Notes under the pieces: generated by a model
Seen by the model: only the letters and a program-made list of their open reading frames with translations
Database searches by the model: none
Told to the model about the DNA's origin: nothing
Shown: positions 44,583 through 54,248 of the stretch, in pieces
Layout: every line of letters begins with the position of its first letter
How positions within the stretch are numbered: position 1 is the first letter of the stretch
Translations under genes and position numbers: made by a program
Origin: Streptomyces formicae
GTDB lineage: Bacteria; Actinomycetota; Actinomycetes; Streptomycetales; Streptomycetaceae
Assembly: GCF_002556545.1 (NCBI RefSeq)
Contig: NZ_CP022685.1
Location: forward strand, 4,132,001-4,196,000
Direction: 5' to 3'
DNA: 64,000 nucleotides

Positions 44583-44775
44583 CAGCCCCTCCGCCGCCGC
44601 CCGTTGGACCCCAGTCTCGCGCATGCGTGCCACCGCGCGCGGGCGTCGGCCAGGTGAACGGTGACGGAAAGGCACCGAACACCCACACCACGTACAAGAG
44701 ACCGCGCGGTGTACAACCATCCCCGCGGGCCGCCCGTCTCCCCCTACGCCACAGCAGTTCCCCACAGGAGGATCA
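44583..44775. other. Divergent region, NTPase genes and FG-GAP genes
   Basis: These 193 bases separate divergently transcribed units and should contain both promoters. No clear dyad was found. AGGAGG at 44766 is the ribosome binding site of the first FG-GAP gene. Confidence 0.45.
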
Positions 44776-46197
44776 GTGCGCCGCAAGATCATCGTCGCCG
44801 TGGCGGTCGCCGCCCTGGCCACGCCGCTCGCCCTCACCGTCACCGCGGGCACCGCGGCGGCCGCGCCCGTGCCGCCCCGCACCCCCGTCGTCGACTTCAA
44901 CGGCGACGGCTTCGCCGACCTGGCGATCGCCGCGCCGAACGGCACGGTCGACGGCTCCGCCGGCGCCGGATACGTCTCGGTCGTCCTCGGCTCGGCCACG
45001 GGCCCCGACGCCGCGCGCCACCAGCTGATCAGCCGCGCGACACCCGGCGTGCCCGGCGACGTCGCGGGCACCTACGCCTTCGGCGCGCAGACGGTCCCCG
45101 CCGACCTCGACGCCGACGGCTACACCGACCTGGTCGTGACCAGCGGCGGCGACGGCGCGGACGACACCGTCCTGTGGGGCTCCAAGGACGGCCTGACCGG
45201 CCGGGACACGGTCCTGCCCTACCACTACGCGGACTACGCGGCGGGCGACTTCAACGGCGACGGGAAGCGGGACCTCGTCGTCGGCTCCTACCCGAGCGAC
45301 GACCCGGACGTCGCCGGGATGTCCGTGCTGCGCGGCCCGTTCACGCGGGCGGGCAAGCCCGCGGGCAAGCAGTCGATCGTGACCAGCGACGGCCCGTCGG
45401 GCCTGCGGTCCTTCATCGCCGGTGACCTCACGGGCGACGGCATCGACGACATCGTCAGTACGCACGGCTTCGAGGAGATGCAGCACGAGGCGCGCTTCTG
45501 GAAGGGCGGCAGGACCGCCGTCAGCGGCACCTCCACGGCGCTGACCACGGCGATCAGCGGAACCGTCGGCGACTTCGACGGCGACGGCTACGGCGATCTG
45601 GCCCTGCGCGACATCGGCAGCGTCTCCGAGGTCCCCGACAGCTCCCCCGGCAGCATCCAGATCCAGTACGGCAGCGCGACAGGCCCCTCCGCGCGCAAGA
45701 AGGTCATCACGCAGGCGACCGAGGGCGTTCCCGGCGCCAGCGAGGACGACGACGCGTTCGGCGCCTCGCTCAGCGCGGGTGACGTGAACGGCGACGGCAA
45801 GGCCGACCTCGCCGTCGGCGTGCCCGGCGAGAGCCTCGGCGACGCCACGGGCACCGGCGCCGTCGTCCTGCTCAAGGGCGCGGCCAAGGCGAGCGGCGGG
45901 CTGACCGGCAAGGGCGCGATCGCCTACAACCAGTCCACCGCCGGAGTGCCCGGCGCCTCCGAGGCGGGCGACGACTTCGGCCGCTCGGTGCTCCTCACCG
46001 ACCTGACCAAGGACGGCAAGGCCGACCTGTCCGTCGGCGCGCCCCTGGAGGACGGCACGTACGCCGACTCCGGCGCCACCTGGCACCTCTTCGGCTCCGC
46101 GAGCGGCCTCACCACCACCGGCGCGGCCACGCTCAGCCCGGTCAAGCTCGGCGCACCCGAGAAGACCGCCCGGTTCGGCTACCGCGTCACCGGCTGA
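44776..46197 (+). CDS. Secreted FG-GAP (integrin alpha-type) repeat protein 1
   Basis: A 473-residue exported protein. The signal peptide is about residues 1-30 (RRKIIVAVAVAALATP, ending TAAAA). The remainder is a beta-propeller of about seven FG-GAP units, each with a DxNxDGxxDL calcium loop (DFNGDGFADLAIAAP, DLDADGYTDLVV, DFNGDGKRDLVVG, DLTGDGIDDIVS, DFDGDGYGDLAL, DVNGDGKADLAVG, DLTKDGKADLSVG). It probably binds Ca2+ and a surface or extracellular ligand. GTG start after AGGAGG. The neighbouring gene is a close paralogue. Confidence 0.9.
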   Translation: MRRKIIVAVAVAALATPLALTVTAGTAAAAPVPPRTPVVDFNGDGFADLAIAAPNGTVDGSAGAGYVSVVLGSATGPDAARHQLISRATPGVPGDVAGTYAFGAQTVPADLDADGYTDLVVTSGGDGADDTVLWGSKDGLTGRDTVLPYHYADYAAGDFNGDGKRDLVVGSYPSDDPDVAGMSVLRGPFTRAGKPAGKQSIVTSDGPSGLRSFIAGDLTGDGIDDIVSTHGFEEMQHEARFWKGGRTAVSGTSTALTTAISGTVGDFDGDGYGDLALRDIGSVSEVPDSSPGSIQIQYGSATGPSARKKVITQATEGVPGASEDDDAFGASLSAGDVNGDGKADLAVGVPGESLGDATGTGAVVLLKGAAKASGGLTGKGAIAYNQSTAGVPGASEAGDDFGRSVLLTDLTKDGKADLSVGAPLEDGTYADSGATWHLFGSASGLTTTGAATLSPVKLGAPEKTARFGYRVTG

Positions 46198-46244
46198 ACC
46201 ACACCGACCTCAGCTCTCACACACCTTCTGACACTGGAGGATCA

Positions 46245-47657
46245 GTGCGTCGCTCCCTCATCGCCGCCGTCGCGGCCGCCGCGCTCGCCACGCCGCTCGC
46301 GCTCGTCGCCACCGCGGGCTCCGCGTCGGCCGCGCCCGTGCCGCCGCGCACCCCGGTCACCGACTTCAACCACGACGGCTACGCCGACCTCGCGATCTCC
46401 GCGATCGGCGACCCCGAGAGCAACACCCCCGGCCACGTCTCGATCGTCTACGGCTCGGTCAAGGGCCCCGACGTCGCCCACGCCAAGACCATCAGTCGCG
46501 CCACCCCTGGCGTGCCGGGCGAGCCCAAGAGCGGCGGCCGGTTCGGCCAGGGGACGGCCACCGCCGACCTCGACGGCGACGGCTACACCGACCTCGTCGT
46601 CAACGGCTACGACGGCAAGGCGGTCGTCCTGTGGGGCTCCGCGGCGGGCCTGACCGGCGAGGGCAGCGCCGAACTGCCCTGGATCGGCGCGCGCGTCGCC
46701 GCCGGTGACTTCAACGGCGACGGCAAGCGCGACCTGGTCACGGCCGACTACCCGCGCAGCGACGACCCGGACAACGACGACCAGGGCATGACCCTCTCGT
46801 ACGGCCCGTTCACCCGCGACGGCAAGCCCGCGAGCACCCAGCAGATCGTCACCAGCCAGACCTACGGCCCCGGCGGCTTCGTCACCGGCGACCTCACCGG
46901 CGACGGCGCCGACGACATCGTCAGCAACCACGGCTTCGAGGAGATGGCGAACGCCAGCCAGTTCTGGAAGGGCGGCAAGGACGGCGTCAGCACCACCTCG
47001 CAGCGGCTCGCGCCCTCCATGGGCGGGGCGATCGCGGACGTCGACAAGGACGGCTACGGCGACCTGATCGTCCGCGACATCGGCGGCAACTTCGAGGACA
47101 TGCCCTACCAGAAGGGCACGATCCTCATCAAGTACGGGACCGCGACCGGGCCTTCGACGACCCGTACCGCGAAGATCACCCAGGACACGGCGGGCGTCCC
47201 CGGCGTCGGCGAGAAGGGCGACGAGTTCGGCGCCGCGATCAGCGCGGGCGACGTGAACGGCGACGGCTACGCGGACGTCGCCGTCGGCATCCCCGGCGAG
47301 GACATCGAGTCGGTCGTCAACGCGGGCAGCACCGTCCTCCTCAAGGGCTCGCGCGCGGGCCTGACCGGCACGGGCTCGCAGGCGTTCCACCAGTCCACGA
47401 CGGGCGTGCCCGGCGCCTCCGAGGAGAGCGACCGCTTCGGCAGCGAGGTCCTGCTCTCCGACACGAACAAGGACGGCAAGGCCGACCTGACGGCGACCGC
47501 TCCCTACGAGGACGGGGCGTACGCCGACTCCGGCGCCGCGTGGCACCTGCGGGGCTCAGCGGGCGGTCTGACCGTCACGGGCATCACGTCCTTCGGGCCC
47601 GCCGCGGTCGGCGTGCCGGAGAAGCAGGCCCTGTTCGGCGAGCCGCTGGGGCACTGA
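46245..47657 (+). CDS. Secreted FG-GAP repeat protein 2
   Basis: A 470-residue paralogue of the preceding protein, aligning along the full length (signal peptide, PVPPRTPVTDFN and the same seven calcium loops). Both genes start GTG after TGGAGGATCA or AGGAGGATCA, 47 bp apart, so they form a tandem duplication and probably one operon. Unit sequences have diverged by about a third, which suggests separate ligands or antigenic variation. Confidence 0.9.
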   Translation: MRRSLIAAVAAAALATPLALVATAGSASAAPVPPRTPVTDFNHDGYADLAISAIGDPESNTPGHVSIVYGSVKGPDVAHAKTISRATPGVPGEPKSGGRFGQGTATADLDGDGYTDLVVNGYDGKAVVLWGSAAGLTGEGSAELPWIGARVAAGDFNGDGKRDLVTADYPRSDDPDNDDQGMTLSYGPFTRDGKPASTQQIVTSQTYGPGGFVTGDLTGDGADDIVSNHGFEEMANASQFWKGGKDGVSTTSQRLAPSMGGAIADVDKDGYGDLIVRDIGGNFEDMPYQKGTILIKYGTATGPSTTRTAKITQDTAGVPGVGEKGDEFGAAISAGDVNGDGYADVAVGIPGEDIESVVNAGSTVLLKGSRAGLTGTGSQAFHQSTTGVPGASEESDRFGSEVLLSDTNKDGKADLTATAPYEDGAYADSGAAWHLRGSAGGLTVTGITSFGPAAVGVPEKQALFGEPLGH

Positions 47658-47662
47658 CCCGC

Positions 47663-47695
47663 GCGCCCCCGGCGGGGGTGTCCCGCCGGGGGCGC
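47663..47695. terminator. Bidirectional terminator
   Basis: A perfect 14-bp stem (47663-47676 with 47682-47695) has the loop GGTGT. It lies between the converging FG-GAP and fbiC genes. Confidence 0.85.
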
Positions 47696-47701
47696 CCCCG
47701 C

Positions 47702-50299
47702 TCAGCTGTCCAGCACCGGCAGCAGGTCCGGCAGGTGCCCGTCCGACGCCAGCGCGGCCCGCTGCCGCTCCTGCGGCACCTCGCCGTACAGCGTCGTACG
47801 CGGCTTCGCGGGCCTGCCCGCCGCGTCGGCGATGGCGATGAGGTCCTCGATCGAGCGGTACGAGCCGTAACTGGAGCCCGCCATGCGGGAGATGGTCTCC
47901 TCCATCAGCGTGCCGCCCAGGTCGTTCGCGCCCGACCTCAGCATCTCGGCGGCGCCCTCCTGGCCGAGCTTGACCCAGCTGGTCTGGATGTTGGGGATGT
48001 GCGGGTGCAGCAGGACGCGCGCCATCGCGGTCACCGCGCGGTTGTCGCGGGTCGTCGGGCCCGGACGTGCGATACCCGCGAGGTAGACCGGCGCGTTGGT
48101 GTGGATGAAGGGCAGCGTCACGAACTCCGTGAAGCCGCCGGTCTCTTGCTGGATCTCGGCCAGGGTGCGGAAGTGGCCGAGCCAGTGGCGCGGCTGGTCC
48201 ACGTGCCCGTACATCATCGTCGAGCTCGACCGGATGCCGAGCTCGTGCGCGGTCTTGATGACCTCGATCCAGGTGGCCGTCGGCAGCTTGCCCTTGGTGA
48301 GGACCCAGCGCACCTCGTCGTCGAGGATCTCGGCGGCCGTGCCGGGGATCGAGCCGAGCCCGGCCTCCTTGGCGGCGGTCAGCCACTCGCGGATCGAGAG
48401 CCCGGTCCTGGTCGCGCCGTTGACGACCTCCATCGGCGAGAAGGCGTGCACGTGCATGCCGGGCACGCGCTCCTTCACCGCACGCGCGATGTCGAAGTAG
48501 GCGGTGCCCGGCAGGTCGGGGTGGATGCCGCCCTGCATGCAGACCTCGACCGCGCCGACGTCCCACGCCTGCGCGGCCCGGTCGGCGACCTGGTCCAGGG
48601 AGAGGGTGTAGGCGTCCGCGTCCGTCCTCCTCTGCGCGAAGGCGCAGAAGCGGCAGCCGGTGTAACAGACGTTGGTGAAGTTGATGTTGCGCGTGACGAT
48701 GTACGTGACGTCGTCGCCGTTGACGCTCTTGCGGATGTCGTCCGCGATGCCGCACAGCGCGTCGAGCGCGGGCCCGTCGGCGTGAAGCAGCGCGAGCGCC
48801 TCGTCGTCGGTGAGCTTCGTCGGGTCGTCGGCGGCCTGCTTCAGGGCGGTGCGCACGTCGCCGTCGATGCGCGAGGGCACCATGCCGGGCGCCGCCTGCT
48901 CGCGCAGCGCGTCCCAGTCGCCGTACACCTCGTCGAAGTCGTCGCGCCGGTCGGCGGTGCGCCCGGTGGTGTCGATGGTGCGGTGCAGGTCGGTGCGGCC
49001 GCCTGCCGCGACATAGCCCTCGTCGGGCTCCTGCCAGGGGTGGCCCTCGACGGTGGCGTCGGGGAGGGCGAGGCCGGTCTCCGGGTCGGCGAGGGCCCGC
49101 ACGTGCGGCAGGAGGCGCGGGTCGAGCCAGGGCTCGCCCCGTCGTACGAACTCGGGGTAGACGCAGAGGCGTTCCCGGAGCGTGAAGCCCTCCGCCGCCG
49201 ACCGCTCGGCGAGCTCGTCGATGCCCGGCCACGGCTTCTCGGGGTTGACGTGGTCGATGGTGACGGGCGAGACGCCGCCCCAGTCGTCGATGCCCGCGCC
49301 GATGAGGCGCTGGTACTCGCCGTCGACGAGGTTCGGCGGGGCCTGGATGTTGCCCGAGGGGCCCATGATGTGCCGGGCGACGGCGACGGTGGCGACGAGG
49401 TCGTCGAGTTCGGCGTCGGGCATGCCGCGCATCGCCGTGTCCGGCTTGGCGCGGAAGTTCTGGATGATCAGCTCCTGGACGCCGTGGTACGACCGCGCGA
49501 CGCGGCGCAGCGCGAACAGCGAGTCGGCGCGCTCCTCGTACGTCTCGCCGATGCCGATGAGCAGCCCGCTGGTGAACGGCACGGAGGAGCGGCCCGCGTC
49601 CTCGAGGACCCGCAGGCGTACGGCGGGCTCCTTGTCGGGCGAGCCGTAGTGCGGCTGGCCCGGCTCGGACCACAGGCGCTCGGAGGTGGTCTCCAGCATC
49701 ATCCCCATGCTGGGCGCGACCGGCTTGAGCCGCTGGAAGTCCGTCCAGGTGAGCACGCCCGGGTTGAGGTGCGGAAGCAGGCCCGTCTCCTCGAGGATGC
49801 GGATCGAGATGGCGCGGACGTAGGCGATGGTGTCGTCGTACCCCTCGGCCTCCAGCCACTCGCGCGCCTCGGGCCAGCGGTCCTCCGGCTTGTCGCCGAG
49901 GGTGATCAGCGCTTCCTTGCAGCCCAGTGCGGCGCCCTTGCGCGCGATGTCGAGGACCTCGTCGGGGGACATGAACATCCCGTGGCCCTCGCGGCGCAGC
50001 TTGCCGGGGACGGTCACGAAGGTGCAGTAGTGGCACTTGTCGCGGCAGAGCCTGGTGAGCGGGATGAACACGCTCTTCGAGTACGTGATGACGCCCGGGC
50101 GGCCCGCGGCCTCGAGTCCCGCGTCGCGCACCCGCGCCGCCGACGCCGTGAGGTCGTCGAGGTCCTCGCCGCGCGCCTGGAGCAGCACGGCGGCCTCCGT
50201 CACGTCGAGCGCGACACCGTCCCTGGCCCGCCTGAGCGCGCGCCGCATGGCGTTGGCGGTGGGTCGTCCGGCCTCGGGTGGCTGCGCGCTGTTGGTCAT
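47702..50299 (-). CDS. fbiC: Bifunctional FO synthase FbiC (CofG-CofH)
   Basis: An 865-residue fusion of two radical SAM enzymes that make 7,8-didemethyl-8-hydroxy-5-deazariboflavin (FO), the chromophore of F420, from tyrosine and a ribityl-uracil intermediate. The CofG half has CRDKCHYC (Cys85, Cys89, Cys92). The CofH half has CYTGCRFC near residue 544. Both clusters are complete, and the length is normal for actinobacterial FbiC. ATG at 50299 gives [12 protein letters not shown] at 50311 in the same frame is an alternative, since the nearest GGAG lies between them. An F420-type LLM enzyme is encoded next to it. Confidence 0.97.
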   Translation of the reverse strand: MTNSAQPPEAGRPTANAMRRALRRARDGVALDVTEAAVLLQARGEDLDDLTASAARVRDAGLEAAGRPGVITYSKSVFIPLTRLCRDKCHYCTFVTVPGKLRREGHGMFMSPDEVLDIARKGAALGCKEALITLGDKPEDRWPEAREWLEAEGYDDTIAYVRAISIRILEETGLLPHLNPGVLTWTDFQRLKPVAPSMGMMLETTSERLWSEPGQPHYGSPDKEPAVRLRVLEDAGRSSVPFTSGLLIGIGETYEERADSLFALRRVARSYHGVQELIIQNFRAKPDTAMRGMPDAELDDLVATVAVARHIMGPSGNIQAPPNLVDGEYQRLIGAGIDDWGGVSPVTIDHVNPEKPWPGIDELAERSAAEGFTLRERLCVYPEFVRRGEPWLDPRLLPHVRALADPETGLALPDATVEGHPWQEPDEGYVAAGGRTDLHRTIDTTGRTADRRDDFDEVYGDWDALREQAAPGMVPSRIDGDVRTALKQAADDPTKLTDDEALALLHADGPALDALCGIADDIRKSVNGDDVTYIVTRNINFTNVCYTGCRFCAFAQRRTDADAYTLSLDQVADRAAQAWDVGAVEVCMQGGIHPDLPGTAYFDIARAVKERVPGMHVHAFSPMEVVNGATRTGLSIREWLTAAKEAGLGSIPGTAAEILDDEVRWVLTKGKLPTATWIEVIKTAHELGIRSSSTMMYGHVDQPRHWLGHFRTLAEIQQETGGFTEFVTLPFIHTNAPVYLAGIARPGPTTRDNRAVTAMARVLLHPHIPNIQTSWVKLGQEGAAEMLRSGANDLGGTLMEETISRMAGSSYGSYRSIEDLIAIADAAGRPAKPRTTLYGEVPQERQRAALASDGHLPDLLPVLDS

Positions 50300-50409
50300 G
50301 TCTCCGAGCATACGAGCGACAACACGTGACTCCTACAGATACTTCCGCTCACCGGTCCCCGCCTCTCCCGCTGCCCGATTCCGGGTCAGCGCCCGCCTTC
50401 CGTCGCCTG
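50300..50409. other. Gap between fbiC and LLM gene
   Basis: This 110-bp upstream region of fbiC contains no repeat or hairpin that could be identified. Confidence 0.35.
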
Positions 50410-51270
50410 TCACCGCAGGTGGCGCTGGTGGGCGTCGAGGGCCGCGCACACCTCGGTCACACCCGCCGGTGGCAGCTGCACGACCGCCTCGTCGATGCCG
50501 AGTTCCGCGTAGTGCGCGAGCTTGCCCGCCTCGGGCCGCACGGCCGTCACCGCCACGTACAGATCGTCCGGATCCCGCCCCGCGTCCGCCCACACCTGCC
50601 GCAGCACGGGCAGCGCCTCGCGCAGGCCGCTGCCGCCGATCGGCATCCAGCCGTCGGCGTACTCCGCGATGTGCGCGAAGAGCCCGGGGCCCGCCGCGCC
50701 CCCGATGAGCGTGCGCGGCCCGAACAGCGGGCCCTTGCCGAGCCGCTTGCGGGGCGCGAGCAGCGGCTTCGGATACACCTCACTGGGCCGCACGCTCGCG
50801 AACTCGCCTTCATACTCGGTGGGTTGCTCCGCCCACAGCGCCCGCATGACCGCCATCCTGTCCCGGACGACGGCCCGTCTGCGCGGCCACTCCACGCCGT
50901 GGTCGGCGGCCTCCTCGCGGTTCCAGCCGTAGCCGATGCCGAGGGTGACGCGGCCGCCGGAGAGGTGGTCGAGCGTCGCGATCTGCTTGGCGAGGTCGAT
51001 CGCGTCGTGCTGGGCGACCAGGGCGATGTTGGTGCCGAGCGTGATCCGCTCGGTGACGGCTGCGGCCTGCGCGAGGGCGACGAAGGGGCTGAGCATCCGG
51101 GCACACTCGGGCGGGAGTTCACCGCCCGGATAGGGGGTTTCGCGAGGCAGGGGGATGTGGGTGTGCTCGGGCAGATAGAGCCCGTCGAACCCCCGCCCCT
51201 CCAACTCTCCGGCCAGGCGTACGGGGCCGATCGTCCCGTCGGTCATGTAGAGCGTCGCGGAGATGCGCAC
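50410..51270 (-). CDS. LLM-class F420-dependent oxidoreductase
   Basis: A 286-residue TIM-barrel enzyme of the luciferase-like superfamily. ERITLGTNIALVAQHDAIDLAKQIATLD and the LSGGRVTLGIGYGWNREE signature are those of the F420-binding subgroup (TIGR03619-like). It would transfer hydride from F420H2 to an unknown substrate or the reverse. It lies next to fbiC on the same strand, which fits use of the cofactor. GTG at 51270 follows GGAGGAAACC; the open frame continues upstream without need. Confidence 0.9.
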   Translation of the reverse strand: MRISATLYMTDGTIGPVRLAGELEGRGFDGLYLPEHTHIPLPRETPYPGGELPPECARMLSPFVALAQAAAVTERITLGTNIALVAQHDAIDLAKQIATLDHLSGGRVTLGIGYGWNREEAADHGVEWPRRRAVVRDRMAVMRALWAEQPTEYEGEFASVRPSEVYPKPLLAPRKRLGKGPLFGPRTLIGGAAGPGLFAHIAEYADGWMPIGGSGLREALPVLRQVWADAGRDPDDLYVAVTAVRPEAGKLAHYAELGIDEAVVQLPPAGVTEVCAALDAHQRHLR

Positions 51271-51368
51271 GGTTTCCTCCGGGGAGGCGTGGGCGAGGCT
51301 TGCGGCGGTACCGCCGTGGAGCACTTCCTATCCCCAGAAACCCGGTTGGTCCATGGCCAAGGGCTGAC

Positions 51369-51374
51369 TACCCT
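51369..51374 (+). promoter_or_regulatory. -10 box of the ankyrin gene (leaderless)
   Basis: TACCCT ends 7 nt before the GTG at 51382; there is no ribosome binding site between them. Confidence 0.55.
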
Positions 51375-51381
51375 GACACAT

Positions 51382-51816
51382 GTGACCAGACGTATGCGGA
51401 AGAAGCTGACGAATCGCCTCGTGTTCGCGGCGATGCTCGGCGACACGGGCGCGGTCAGATCCCTGCTCCGCTCCGGACGTCTCGACCCCGAACTGCCCGA
51501 CGCCTGGGGCACCACCGCGCTCTACGCCGCGTCCGTGCACGGCGCCGCCGACACGGTCCGGGTCCTGCTGCGCGCGGGCGCGCGGCCCGATACCGAGAGC
51601 ACCGGCCTGACCGACGGCACGCCGCTGTGCGGGGCCGCCGCGTGGGGCCATGCCGACACGGTCCGCGAACTGCTCGCGCACGGCGCCGACCCGAACCTCA
51701 GGGAGGACCACGGCACCGGGAGCACACCGCTGCGCTGGGCGCGGCAGGGGGCTTCCGGGCCGCATCCGGAGACGGAGGCGGTGCTGGTGGGGGCGGGGGC
51801 GGTGGAGACGGCCTAG
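51382..51816 (+). CDS. Ankyrin-repeat protein
   Basis: A 144-residue protein made of about four ankyrin repeats (GTTALYAASVHGAADTVRVLLRAGARPD, DGTPLCGAAAWGHADTVRELLAHGADPN). These stack as a protein-binding surface. There is no signal peptide. GTG at 51382 directly follows a -10 box, so it is probably leaderless; ATG at 51394 is a possible internal start. Its stop TAG overlaps the stop of a minus-strand relic. Confidence 0.85.
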   Translation: MTRRMRKKLTNRLVFAAMLGDTGAVRSLLRSGRLDPELPDAWGTTALYAASVHGAADTVRVLLRAGARPDTESTGLTDGTPLCGAAAWGHADTVRELLAHGADPNLREDHGTGSTPLRWARQGASGPHPETEAVLVGAGAVETA

Positions 51817-52069
51817 CGGACGGGGAGCTTGTCCTTGAGTACGTAACCTCCCTCGGTCACCTCGGAACCGGCGGCCGGAGCCATGCACTTGGCCAGCATC
51901 GGCTCTCGCCCTCCTCGTTGCCCGCGTCGATCCCGACGCGGCTGGGCGCACCACTCTTCTTGCCGCCCTCCTTGCCGCCCTCCTTGCCGCCCTTCTTGTC
52001 GCCCTTCTTGTCGCCGACGTAGAAGCTGCCCCCCCACCACCGATCCTGATCGACTCCCCCTCCCCGCAC
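51813..52069 (-). pseudogene. Possible frameshifted small Lys/Gly-rich protein gene
   Basis: One minus-strand frame reads WWGGSFYVGDKKGDKKGG followed by KEGG repeats and GAPSRVGIDAGNEEGE, then loses sense. A shift of one base there gives a second frame, PMLAKCMAPAAGSEVTEGGY and VLKDKLPVR, that ends at TAG 51813-51815. Together they would make a protein of about 75-85 residues. The lysine stretch is encoded by 12-bp tandem repeats (about 51958-52020), which are prone to slippage. No strong ribosome binding site was found, so the assignment is tentative and a sequence error is possible. Confidence 0.35.
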
Positions 52070-52116
52070 GTCCGACGTCGGCCACACCGCCTCCGCCGCG
52101 CGGCACAGGCCCCGTC

Positions 52117-52122
52117 TAGGCT
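52117..52122 (+). promoter_or_regulatory. -10 box of the ABM gene (leaderless)
   Basis: TAGGCT ends 7 nt before the ATG at 52130, without a ribosome binding site. Confidence 0.6.
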
Positions 52123-52129
52123 GCGTGGC

Positions 52130-52486
52130 ATGACGACAGACAGCCAGCACCACGACACGTCGGGCGGCTCGCCCGTCACCTTCATCAATGTCTTCGAGAT
52201 CGACGGCGTCGACCTCGACGAGTTCGTCTCCGGCTGGGAGAAGCGGGTCGACCTCATGCGGGCCAAGCCGGGGTTCGTCGACTCCCGTCTGCACAGGGCC
52301 CGTTCCACGGACACCCGCTTCCAGCTCGTCAACATCTCGCACTGGACGAGCGAGGCGCTGTACGAGGCGGCCATCGCCGACACCCAGTTCTCGACACGCA
52401 CCCGGGCGGCACTCGACGAGGCCGGGCGAGCGGTGACGCCCAACCCCGGCCTGTACGACGTCGTCGCCGAGGTCATCGCGCCGTAG
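52130..52486 (+). CDS. Antibiotic biosynthesis monooxygenase-type (ABM) protein
   Basis: A 118-residue ferredoxin-fold protein with the pattern VTFINVFEIDGVDLDEFVSGWEKRVDLM, then PGFVDSRLHRA and FQLVNISHWTS. Members of this family are small oxygenases or heme-degrading proteins, but many have no known activity. It should form a dimer. It is a monocistronic-looking, leaderless gene. Confidence 0.85.
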   Translation: MTTDSQHHDTSGGSPVTFINVFEIDGVDLDEFVSGWEKRVDLMRAKPGFVDSRLHRARSTDTRFQLVNISHWTSEALYEAAIADTQFSTRTRAALDEAGRAVTPNPGLYDVVAEVIAP

Positions 52487-52628
52487 CAGGCCGCGCCCCG
52501 GGCACCGGGCACACCTCGGACACCGGGCGTAAGTCCGTCAATCTTCTTCCCTTGCCGCACAGTTCACGGCTGAATACCAGGGTTGCACGCACCACCCACG
52601 TCAGCACCGACACCCTGGGAGCCGCAGC

Positions 52629-54221
52629 ATGTGCGAGGACCACCCGCAGCACGAGGGAACCGGCACGGGAACCAACGGGGGAGCCAGCAGAGGGCTGAAC
52701 AGACGCGGACTGTTCGTGACGGGAGCCGCCGCCGCGCTTACGTTGAACGGCGTGAGCTTCGCCAGTGGCGCCGAGCGGCGCGCCCCGCAGCCGGGGCAGG
52801 ACAGCGGCAAGGAAGCGGGCACCCGCGAGACGAGGACCGTCCGCGGGACCCTCCCCCCTGGGGCGCCCGACTTCGTCTATCTGCCCGTGGAGATCCCCGA
52901 AGGTGTCAGCGAACTCCGCGTCGCGTACACCTACACCAAGCCGCCGGTCCCCGCCGGCACGCAGGGCAACGCCCTGGACATCGGCGTCTTCGACGAGCGC
53001 GGCACCGAGCTCGGCGGCAAGGGCTTCCGCGGCTGGTCGGGCGGCGCCCGCACCGAGTTCTTCATCCGCGCCGACGAGGCAACGCCCGGCTACATCGCGG
53101 GCCGGGTCCGCGCGGGCACGTGGAACATCGCGCTCGGCCCGTACACGGTCGCCCCCGAGGGGCTGCCGTACGAGGTGACGATCACCCTCACGTACGGCGC
53201 GCCGGGGCGGACCCCGAAGCCGGTCTACCCGCCCGATCGCGCCAAGGGCCGCGGCCGCGCCTGGTACCGGGGCGACTGCCATCTGCACTCCGTGTACTCC
53301 GACGGGAAGCGCACCCTCGCCGAGATCGCCGCGGCCGCCCGCGCCGCGGGGCTCGACTTCATCAACTCCTCCGAGCACAACACGCACTCCGCGCACCCGC
53401 ACTGGGCCGACCTCGCGGGCGACGACCTGCTGATCATGCTGGGCGAGGAGATCACCACCCGCAACGGCCACGTGGTCGCGCTCGGCACCGACCCCGGCAC
53501 GTTCATCGACTGGCGCTACCGGGCTCGCGACAACCGGTTCGGCAGGTACGCGCGCAAGGTCCGCGACTCGGGCGGCCTCGTCGTGCCCGCCCATCCGCAC
53601 GCCACCTGCGTCGGCTGCAACTGGAAGTTCGGCTTCGGCGAGGCCGACGCGGTCGAGGTGTGGAACGGCACGTACACCCCGGACGACGAGATCTCCCTCG
53701 CCGACTGGGACAGCATGCTCGTCGCCTCCGTACGCGGCGGAAAGCCGTGGATCCCCGCGATGGGCAACAGCGACGCGCACCGCGACCCCGACCCCGTCGG
53801 CAGCCCCCAGACCGTCGTCCTCGCCGACGACCTGACCCGCGACGCCATCCAGGACGGCATCCGCAAGGGCCGCTCCTACATCGCCGAGTCCAAGTCCGTG
53901 GAGCTCTCCTTCTCGGCCGCGGGCGGCCGGGGCAAGCACGCGGGCATCGGCGAGCGCCTCACCGTCGACCGCGACGCCCCCGTCACCGTCCGCCTGGACG
54001 TGAAGGGCGCCCCCGGCTGCACGCCCCGCTTCGTCACGGACCAGGGCGTCCTGCACACGGGCCCGGCGCTTCCCGCGTCCGGCGCGGGCACGCTGGAGTG
54101 GCGTACCACCGCGTCGTACGCGGCATACGTGCGCGCGGAGGTCCGCCACGCCCCCGCGGTGCCCGGCCTGCCCGGCGCCCTGTCGGCCTTCACGAACCCG
54201 ATCTTCCTGGGCCGCGCCTGA
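52629..54221 (+). CDS. Tat-exported CehA/McbA-type PHP metallohydrolase
   Basis: A 530-residue protein with a twin-arginine signal (NRRGLFVTGAAAALTLNG, about residues 24-43). Residues 75-200 form an N-terminal beta-sandwich. The PHP domain follows with all metal motifs: DCHLHSVYSDG, SSEHNTHS, VPAHPHATC and GNSDAHRD. CehA and McbA are carbamate/phosphoester hydrolases of this group; the substrate here is unknown. GGGAG lies upstream of the ATG at 52629. Confidence 0.88.
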   Translation: MCEDHPQHEGTGTGTNGGASRGLNRRGLFVTGAAAALTLNGVSFASGAERRAPQPGQDSGKEAGTRETRTVRGTLPPGAPDFVYLPVEIPEGVSELRVAYTYTKPPVPAGTQGNALDIGVFDERGTELGGKGFRGWSGGARTEFFIRADEATPGYIAGRVRAGTWNIALGPYTVAPEGLPYEVTITLTYGAPGRTPKPVYPPDRAKGRGRAWYRGDCHLHSVYSDGKRTLAEIAAAARAAGLDFINSSEHNTHSAHPHWADLAGDDLLIMLGEEITTRNGHVVALGTDPGTFIDWRYRARDNRFGRYARKVRDSGGLVVPAHPHATCVGCNWKFGFGEADAVEVWNGTYTPDDEISLADWDSMLVASVRGGKPWIPAMGNSDAHRDPDPVGSPQTVVLADDLTRDAIQDGIRKGRSYIAESKSVELSFSAAGGRGKHAGIGERLTVDRDAPVTVRLDVKGAPGCTPRFVTDQGVLHTGPALPASGAGTLEWRTTASYAAYVRAEVRHAPAVPGLPGALSAFTNPIFLGRA

Positions 54222-54248
54222 GCCCTCGTCCCGCGGTCCTCGTCCTGC

